DNA from: Voacanga thouarsii | Taxonomy: Eukaryota > Streptophyta > Magnoliopsida > Gentianales > Apocynaceae | DNA: 64,000 bases | Direction: 5' to 3' | Assembly: GCA_026120185.1 (NCBI GenBank) | Contig: JANUWF010002061.1 | Span: 372,001 to 436,000 of the forward strand | Shown here: positions 57,378-64,000 of the stretch, one piece after another | Layout: each line of letters begins with the position of its first letter | Position numbering within the stretch: position 1 is the stretch's first letter | Made by a program: the position numbers and the translations under genes | Notes under the pieces: generated by a model | The model's input: only the letters and a program-made list of their open reading frames with translations | What the model was told of the DNA's origin: nothing | Databases searched by the model: none

Positions 57378-59247
57378 AAATAAAACAAGATCTCTAGGCT
57401 CTTTTTTCAATTACTAAGGCCTACTAGTGTGGCCCACATCATGGGCCACCAGGCTGGTCCATGTAACTTTTTTTTTTTTTTTTAACTTCCTTTGTTTTTT
57501 TAAATAATTGTAGGGGACATCAAAACAAACAAGATTTCCAGACTGATGAAAAAACGTCTTTATCTCTCTTTTTTTTTTTTTAACATAAGAAACAAAACAA
57601 CCAAAGCAACCGAACTACACCTAGCCACCAAAGCCCATTTTCTTTTGGACATCTTTAACATAACCAACAGAATGCCACACTGTCACAAACAATTTTTTTT
57701 TTTTCACACGATTAAGTATAATTTCAGAATTCGAAAACAATAAAGATAAATTCAGTATTTCAAAAACAATTCAATTCCATTTATCAATATATCACTTTCT
57801 TTTTTATTTTTTTATACATTAAATACAGTTCAAGCATTGCAAGATTTATAAAACTTTTTTTTTCCTTTCTTTTTTCAAATCTTTCGAATAAAAATTGAAA
57901 TACTTATCACATTATTAACACATATAACAAATAAATGCTCATGAATTTCAAATTAAGAAGAGAACCAATAATAATAGTCCTGACTGTTTGAGAGGTCAAA
58001 TTGAGATTTTTTTTATTGATTGGGAGGGAATTTAGTCACATATTTAGAGTATATTCTTTCTCCCCTTCTCCTAAACTCATGAACCATTTATCACAATAAC
58101 ACACGTTATAACATACTTCAAATTAAAATAAAATAATCAAACTCAATTCCCGAATTTATATAGAAAATATAATTTCATAATATTATTACAAATTAGAAGA
58201 TATTAGAATTACTTACCTTTCACAATAATCAAAACTAACACTTCCAACTCAAGCCAAATATTCAACACAAGGGTTTTCTAATATCAAACCACAACAATAC
58301 TAAAATCAATTAGGAGGATTGTTACCTTAATAAATCAATTAAACTTATATTTTAAAACTCTAGAACCAAAAAGAATGGAATCTCCTAACATCTAACTATC
58401 ATTCACTAAACGAATTAATACTCGAATTCACAGAACTTACATTCAAGCTTAGAAAATTCAAAACTTTCTTCCATTTTCTAGTGTCTGAAACTCTTGCATG
58501 ACTATTGTGTGCAACTAATAATAAGAATAAGAAAGTGTCATTTAGATTAAAAGAAAAAAAAACACGTAGAGTTAACTTTTAAGAAACTCAATAATAGATG
58601 CACGTCTGTAATTTAACTTAATCCTCTATTTCAAAATTTAGGTCATGACATGGGCCACCTAAAAGAATGTGTCATAACATGGCCACTTAATAAAATACTA
58701 AGCCCAAATTATCTTGAGTTGGGTATTTACACCACTTATGTTGATTTTGGTCCATACTTCAATTTTTTCTCACATATGGAGAAAAAGAAATGGAGAGAAA
58801 AGAAGGACCATTTATTCCTTCCTTTCTCTTCTCTTCTATGTATTTAAAACTCTCAAATGAAAAAAATAATTCTCTCATCTTTTTATATCCCTTATTTTCT
58901 CTCCAAATCCCTCCATCCAAACCGACCCTTAGTTATTTAGCATGGAATTCCTTTTGATAACGCATCTCATGTAAATATTTAGTAGTCTTGAGTGATCAAC
59001 ATTTTTTATTTTCTCTTTATCATTAAAAAGGGGGGGGGACCAAGATAGTTGCAATTTTAAATGAATGATGGATTGCAACTTAATTAGAAAAATATTTTAA
59101 ATTTATATAAGATCAACTAAGATAATTATATTTTGTTCAAATAATTGACAATAAAGTAATATTTTTAGTCTACAACTCATTTTATACCTACCTTTAGATT
59201 TAGGAAGAGTGGGCAATTAGCTGTTATTTTAGTACAAATTTAAACTC

Positions 59248-59284
<37 letters not shown>

Positions 59285-59419
59285 CATTTCTTAATTATAA
59301 TGATTAATTTCTTATCATTTTATATTTCTCAAATCAAATCTCATCCCTTACCTGTCTATCTTTAATATTGGGATCGATATCCCCACTATTTATAGAAAGA
59401 CAAAAAGACCTCATGTCCA
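57378..59419. other. Repeat-derived spacer without genes
   Basis: T-rich and A-rich runs. 57400-58640 resembles minus-strand LTR-like DNA in style but shows no borders. 58760-58930 has purine-rich then CTCCAAATCCCTCCATCC-type sequence like MITE ends. A (TA)n tract lies at 59250-59281. Confidence 0.4.
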
Positions 59420-59835
59420 AGGGCTAGTTTGGGAGGGATGATTTGGAGAGAAAATAAGACATTTAAGAAGAAGGTGAATAAATTGAAGATGTTTGAGGGT
59501 TTTATAAAGGAAAAAAAAAGAGTAGAAGTGAGAGTGATACTGCATCACTCCTCCCTTCAGAATTGTTTCTCTCCAATTGTGGAGAGAAGTGGGATCATCC
59601 ATACAAAAGACTTGAGAAATGATAAATTTATCCATTTTTCCATGTTAAAAATTATTTTAAAACTTTCTCACGACTAATTTTATAAAGTCACACTTTAACA
59701 TAAGTTTTTTCTTCTTTTCTTTTTTAAACTTCTAAATAACACTATATATAAATTACTTCATTTTTTTAAAATTTTATTTCATAACTTAAGAGTTCTCTTA
59801 TTTTCTTTTATCTCCTAAACTCTTAAACTAGCTCT
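59420..59835. mobile_element. Possible MITE with AGGGCTAGTTTGGGAG ends
   Basis: The left end AGGGCTAGTTTGGGAG pairs with the right end (reverse complement AGAGCTAGTTTAAGAG), 13 of 16 positions. The interior is non-coding and AT-rich. No clear target duplication was seen. Confidence 0.5.
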
Positions 59836-60314
59836 AAATGGTGTATTTTGGAGGGTTAGATTGGTTCTAACTTTTAACGGCTTAATTCCACATTTAGTCC
59901 ATGAACTTTTTTTATTACCATGTTTTGGTCCCTAAATTTTATTTTTAATTTTTTAGGTCCTCAATTATTTTTCGTTTAATATACTTGGCCCTTCTATCAA
60001 AATTTCTATTAGTCAACGTAATGGTTTGACTTTTACTATATTCATAAGAGTATTTTTGGTATATATATATATATTTTTTACTGTCATAGTTGGTCCTTAT
60101 ACTTTATTTTTAATTTTTTAGATCCTCTATCATTTTTCGACTATCCTGTTTCGCCCATATATTTTATTTTTTAACTTTGTAAATCCTTTATCCTTTTTCA
60201 AGCGACATACTTGGTACTTTCGTTCAATTTACAATGGCTTCGTATAACTCAAGTTCTAGAGAGAGATGGATAGCTTTTGGTGAAATGTAGAGTGAGAAAA
60301 ATTGAAGAGAAGTG
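59836..60314. repeat. Repeated TTGGTCCCTAAATTTTATTT-type motif
   Basis: Three or four degenerate copies of a TTGGTCC(C/T)TA(A/T)A-TTTTATTTTTAATTTTTTAGGTCCTC segment follow each other between 59895 and 60225. This is a dispersed plant repeat style. No gene. Confidence 0.6.
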
Positions 60315-60607
60315 TGTGGAATATATGCCCTCTAGATTAGTTTATCTGATATAATTATCGAATTTATTAATAAAAAAATTTATTCTAAAAATTTATTTGT
60401 GAATTTACATCTTATTTGTGCACGATTTTCATTTGAAAATGACCCATTGTGTTTAAGTAAATGATCCATGTGAATCATAGTCTTTCACAGTAATGTATGG
60501 ATCACGAGTTACTTAACACATAAATGTTTGTTATTAACCGATTGATGAGAATGGAAATTTCATCATGTATAAGTTATTGTGTTATGAATTTCAAATGGGG
60601 AATGGCT

Positions 60608-61270
60608 GTGGAAAGTCTCATGTACACCATGTTGTGTACTATGTTAGATATCTGCTTTGCCGTAGGCTTAATTAGCAGATATCAGTCAAACCCTGGGGAG
60701 GTTAATTGGCAAGCTGTAAAGTATATTCTCAAGTACCTCAATGGTATGAAATATTATATGTTAGTTTACAAGCTGACGACTTAGTTCCTATTGGATATAC
60801 AGACTCAGACTTCCATGCAGATAAAGATGAGAAAAAATTTACTGGTGGATATGTCTTCACCTTGTCTAGAGGAGCTGTTTCATGGAGGAGTATCATGTAA
60901 TCTTGCATTGGTGACTCAACCATAGAAGTTGAGTATGTGGCAGCTTCAGAGGCATCCACGGAAGTAGTCTGGCTCCGAAAGTTCTTTTCAGAATTTGGAG
61001 TTGTGCCACACATGGACAGACCGATTGTAGTGTATTGCGATAACTCTGGAGTAGTCTCACAATTCAAAGAACCCAAGAACCACAAGAAGGAGAAGCACAT
61101 CGAGAGGAAGTACCACCTAATCTGGGATTTTATATAGAGACAAAAAATCGTAGTGGAACAGATAACTTCGAAGAATAACCTAGCAGATCCCTTCATCAAG
61201 TCTTTGGTTGAGAGAATCTTCAAGAGACACTTAGACGCCATGGGGGTGGGCATCCACGGACTTTTTTAGT
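60608..61270 (+). pseudogene. Copia RT tail and RNase H
   Basis: Readable in pieces: AVGLISRYQSNPGEVNWQAV, YTDSDFHADKDEKKFTGGYV, STIEVEYVAASEASTEVVWL, VVYCDNSGVVSQFKEP and the LADPFIKSL end. Copia RNase H residues D (YTDSDF), E (IEVEY) and D (YCDN) are still visible. A frameshift near 60770 and stops near 60898 and 61135 kill it. Confidence 0.88.
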
Positions 61271-61291
61271 CTTAAAGTGCAAGTGGAAGAT

Positions 61292-63312
61292 TGTTAGAAT
61301 ATATACCTTCTAAACTAGTTTTCTATTATAATTATCGATTTTATTAATAAAAGAATTTATTCTCAAATTTTTATTTGTGAATTTACATTTTATTTGTGCA
61401 CGATTTACGTTTGGAAAGAACCCATTGTGTTTAAGTAAGTGATCCATGTGAATGGTAGTCTTTTACAGTAATGTATGGATCACAGGTTACTTAACACATA
61501 AACGTTTGTTCTTAACCAATTGATAAAAATGAAAATCTCATCATGTTTAGGTTATTGTGTTATGAATTTCAAATGGAAAATGGCTTACCTTTAGCCAGTG
61601 AGTAATCTACTCACTTCATAACATGAGCATATTTTGAATACGAAGAACATGACATGTAATAGTGGTTTTTAAAAGTATTATTTAGAAGAAACCCAAACTA
61701 TTACTGTTATAGCATGGACTAATATCTACCGCTTGAGTATGAGTTGGTGGTCTGATGAAGTTGGAAGCATGTATTTTGATATGCTGTAGTTGAGGTTCTA
61801 TCGTTGAGTCAATATACTTGTATGTTGAATATATGTGACTAGTTAGTTAAAACAAACTTGTACAAGATAACTTTTACGCTATATCGCCCCTTGTGACTGT
61901 TCGAATGATCTAAATTTCCAGGGCCTTAGGAAGTATGACTTGGATGTTAGGTTTATGGTAGCTCCCTTGAAAAGCGGAAACATTCCAAGAGTCATGGATC
62001 ATTGGACTAGAGGTTTAAGGATGGTAGACGTCTTTTAGAGAGATGTTAGTACACTATTCCTCTCTAAAATGTATGGTGATACGTAGAATGGTATTTTAGT
62101 CATTACACCTATAGGTGGGAGACTTTGCTAACGCAACATTATCCTTGAGGTCAATATTTCCTTATGGTGATATTAAGAAATATTTAAAATGTAAAATATA
62201 GCTATTTATATAGTAGGGGTATTTTGGTCATTTTAGTAGTCAAGACGATATGTCTTTTGGTCCCCGAAATGGCCCTTAAGTCATGAAAAATTTGGGTTAA
62301 GGAATTGGTCTTACTAATTGTGAATTTTATTTTATTTTATTTAAGTAGTCTAATTTATAATTGGACTATAATAAAATAAAAGGTTCAAGAGAGAATATAT
62401 ATTTATCTAGCTTTATTGATTAATTAATTATTCATGACCCAATACCCAAATTGAATAATTAGAAAATTAATTTAGATATAAAATTAGATAAAAAGACCTG
62501 ATATTTTATATTGGTCTATTTGGGCTTGTTAATTATTTATTGGATTGTTTAATGAAGTCTAAAAAATAAATAATTGAGATTTATTATTTATGGGTGTTTA
62601 AGCCCAAGAGTAAATATTTTATCTCGCCCAATGAAAAAGACCAAGGGTAAAATAAATTTTTAAAAAATTAAATTAATTAATTAAAAAAATACGAGATGGA
62701 TCCCGTGTTGTTTTGCGTGAAGGATAACAGAAAGTATGAATACTTTCTATTTTCACGTAGTTAGATGCTCTCTCTTAGGGAATGGGGAAATGCAATGAAA
62801 AGGCTTCATGCATTCGGTGAAGATAGCTTTTCAATTTTTCCAAATTCACACAAACCCAACTTCATAGAGAGTTTCGATGAAACTTTCACCAAAAGCTTGT
62901 CAAAAATCAATATTAAAACTTTCACTGACTGTGTTACGGATACTATTTCGAAAGATCAAAGGTTTCACGTGAATGAGACGCAGTAGACGTTTACAAGGAC
63001 GTGATTCAATAGTTTCAAGTATCATTGTACAGACATCTATATCAGTGCGAAGAAGGCCATTCAATCACAGAAATAAATTTTTCGTTTTCCTAACATGCTT
63101 TCATTTTGATGATTTTTGCCATTTTAAACCTTCAGAAAGAAATATAGGATGGTGCACAGACACAGGGAGAATGAGTGAAAACTTTGTTTGTTTGCTTTCG
63201 ATTAGTTGACAGATGATTTGACAGTGTTTGGACTTGAAAATTCTAAGGGACAAGTCGTACAGGTGATTCTGCTACTATTAGTTTAACATCAGATTCTAGC
63301 AGAATTATATCA
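61292..63312 (+). repeat. Long Copia LTR (about 2.0 kb)
   Basis: Starts TGTTAGAATATATACC directly after the polypurine tract and ends in TATATCA just before TTGGTATTAGCATACC. Both ends fit LTR rules (TG..CA). The small reading frames inside (62765-63209) are part of the LTR, not genes. The right border is inferred from the primer-site-like motif. Confidence 0.65.
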
Positions 63313-63328
63313 TTGGTATTAGCATACC
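63313..63328 (+). other. Primer-binding-site-like motif
   Basis: TTGGTATTAGCATACC differs by a few bases from TTGGTATCAGAGC, the usual initiator-Met tRNA primer site of plant Copia elements, and sits exactly after the LTR end. Confidence 0.5.
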
Positions 63329-64000
63329 ATAATGGATATTCTCCTCCCCTCCCATTTTTCCCCTCTCATTTCTATCTTTGAGAAGATCTATTGGTATATG
63401 GCCGTTTCTTAAAGATCTAGCAGTACAAATAAAATATGTTGTTAATTATTGGTAAGATTTTTTTTTTTTTTTTGTGAAAATAACTCCATCCACTCTTCAA
63501 GTAAGCTTAAATAATAAAAATGTCTGACATAGATTTGATGGTCATAAATTATGTAATTTAAAATTTTAATTTTTTAAAAAATGTAGTAAAATATAATATC
63601 TAGGGTGTAGTTTTAATGCAACGATCCATAAATATCATATGTATAGAAATATTTATTTTTAAATAATAGATATTTACTATTTCTTGTAGAAGTTTTAATG
63701 CAATAAAATATAAATATTGCGAGATTTACTCTTTTGTGAGAAAATAATGTTAATAAATCACATATTTCATTCTTTAATACAAGTTTTTAAAAAAATAGGC
63801 TTTTTAATACATTAGAAGAGAAATATATATAAATAAAATTTATAACAACTCAATTGATGAGAAATATTTTTATCAACTACATTAATACATATAAAAATTT
63901 CCAAAAGGTAAAGGGAATAATTAAATAATTTTTTATTTTCTTTTAATTATGCTAATATCAATGACCAAATACTTGTGACTGATAAGAAATTGAATGGAAT
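63329..64000. other. AT-rich end of window, no gene seen
   Basis: May begin with remnants of retroelement leader. The rest is AT-rich without recognisable features. Confidence 0.4.

Larger units (their letters stand above)
60315..63312 (+). mobile_element. Recombined Copia derivative: LTR piece, pol tail, long LTR
   Basis: 60315-60607 matches the first 294 bases of the long LTR at 61292-63312. It is joined directly to the RNase H end of pol (60608-61270), so gag, protease, integrase and most of RT are deleted. A polypurine tract (AAGTGGAAGAT, 61281-61291) precedes the long LTR, and a primer-binding-site-like motif follows it at 63313. The arrangement implies recombination rather than simple insertion. 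Confidence 0.8.

Noticed and set aside
60738..61253. 171-codon minus-strand ORF
   Set aside because: Antisense shadow of the Copia RNase H region on the plus strand.
62765..63209. Two short ORFs near the window end
   Set aside because: They fall inside the long Copia LTR (61292-63312) and have no protein resemblance.

Overview
The window is plant nuclear DNA from an unidentified eudicot. The genes are rich in introns with GT..AG borders, the spacers are AT-rich, and LTR retrotransposons, hAT-type DNA elements, a Helitron end and many (AT)n tracts lie between genes. The conserved genes are all plant housekeeping or regulatory types: a DHX35/DEAH9-type RNA helicase, a RING-H2 E3 ligase, an IQD calmodulin-binding protein and a CIN-class TCP factor. 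The species cannot be named from the sequence alone.

Layout. 1-8.9 kb: C-terminal two thirds of a DEAH-box helicase gene (+), entered within the gene at the window edge. 8.9-14.2 kb: gene-free. It holds a decayed copy of the hAT-like MITE found in a helicase intron, a degenerate hAT transposon with readable TIRs and target duplication, and an old tandem duplication with a second MITE inside it. 14.2-18.6 kb: a RING-H2 gene (+) with two introns in its 5' leader. 19.74 kb: an intact tRNA gene. 22.3-27.9 kb: an IQD gene (+) whose first coding exon has a broken tandem copy in intron 1. 28.9-29.2 kb: an isolated GC-richer block of unknown origin. 30.8-32.1 kb: a TCP transcription factor gene (-) with a conserved miR319 target site.

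From 35 kb on, no intact gene is seen. 35-46 kb is a graveyard of gene pieces: a decayed F-box gene, a Helitron 3' end, a splice-compatible N-terminal exon set of unknown identity, one exon like a HAD-family pyrimidine 5'-nucleotidase, the N-terminal part of eIF2-beta, and a TAF1B/RRN7-like zinc-ribbon fragment. The mix of exon pieces from unrelated genes, some with splice borders intact, is the most unusual part of the window and looks like gene-fragment capture or a young chimeric gene.

47-63.3 kb is dominated by retroelements: LTR-like DNA carrying a cluster of imperfect palindromes (48.27-48.67 kb), a full-length but mutated Ty1/Copia element on the minus strand (51943-57372, 5-bp target duplication), and a recombined Copia derivative on the plus strand arranged as LTR piece, pol tail, long LTR, primer-binding-site-like motif. 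Apart from the helicase, RING, IQD, TCP and tRNA genes, the window is mobile or decaying DNA. These genes are independent and show no operon-like relation.
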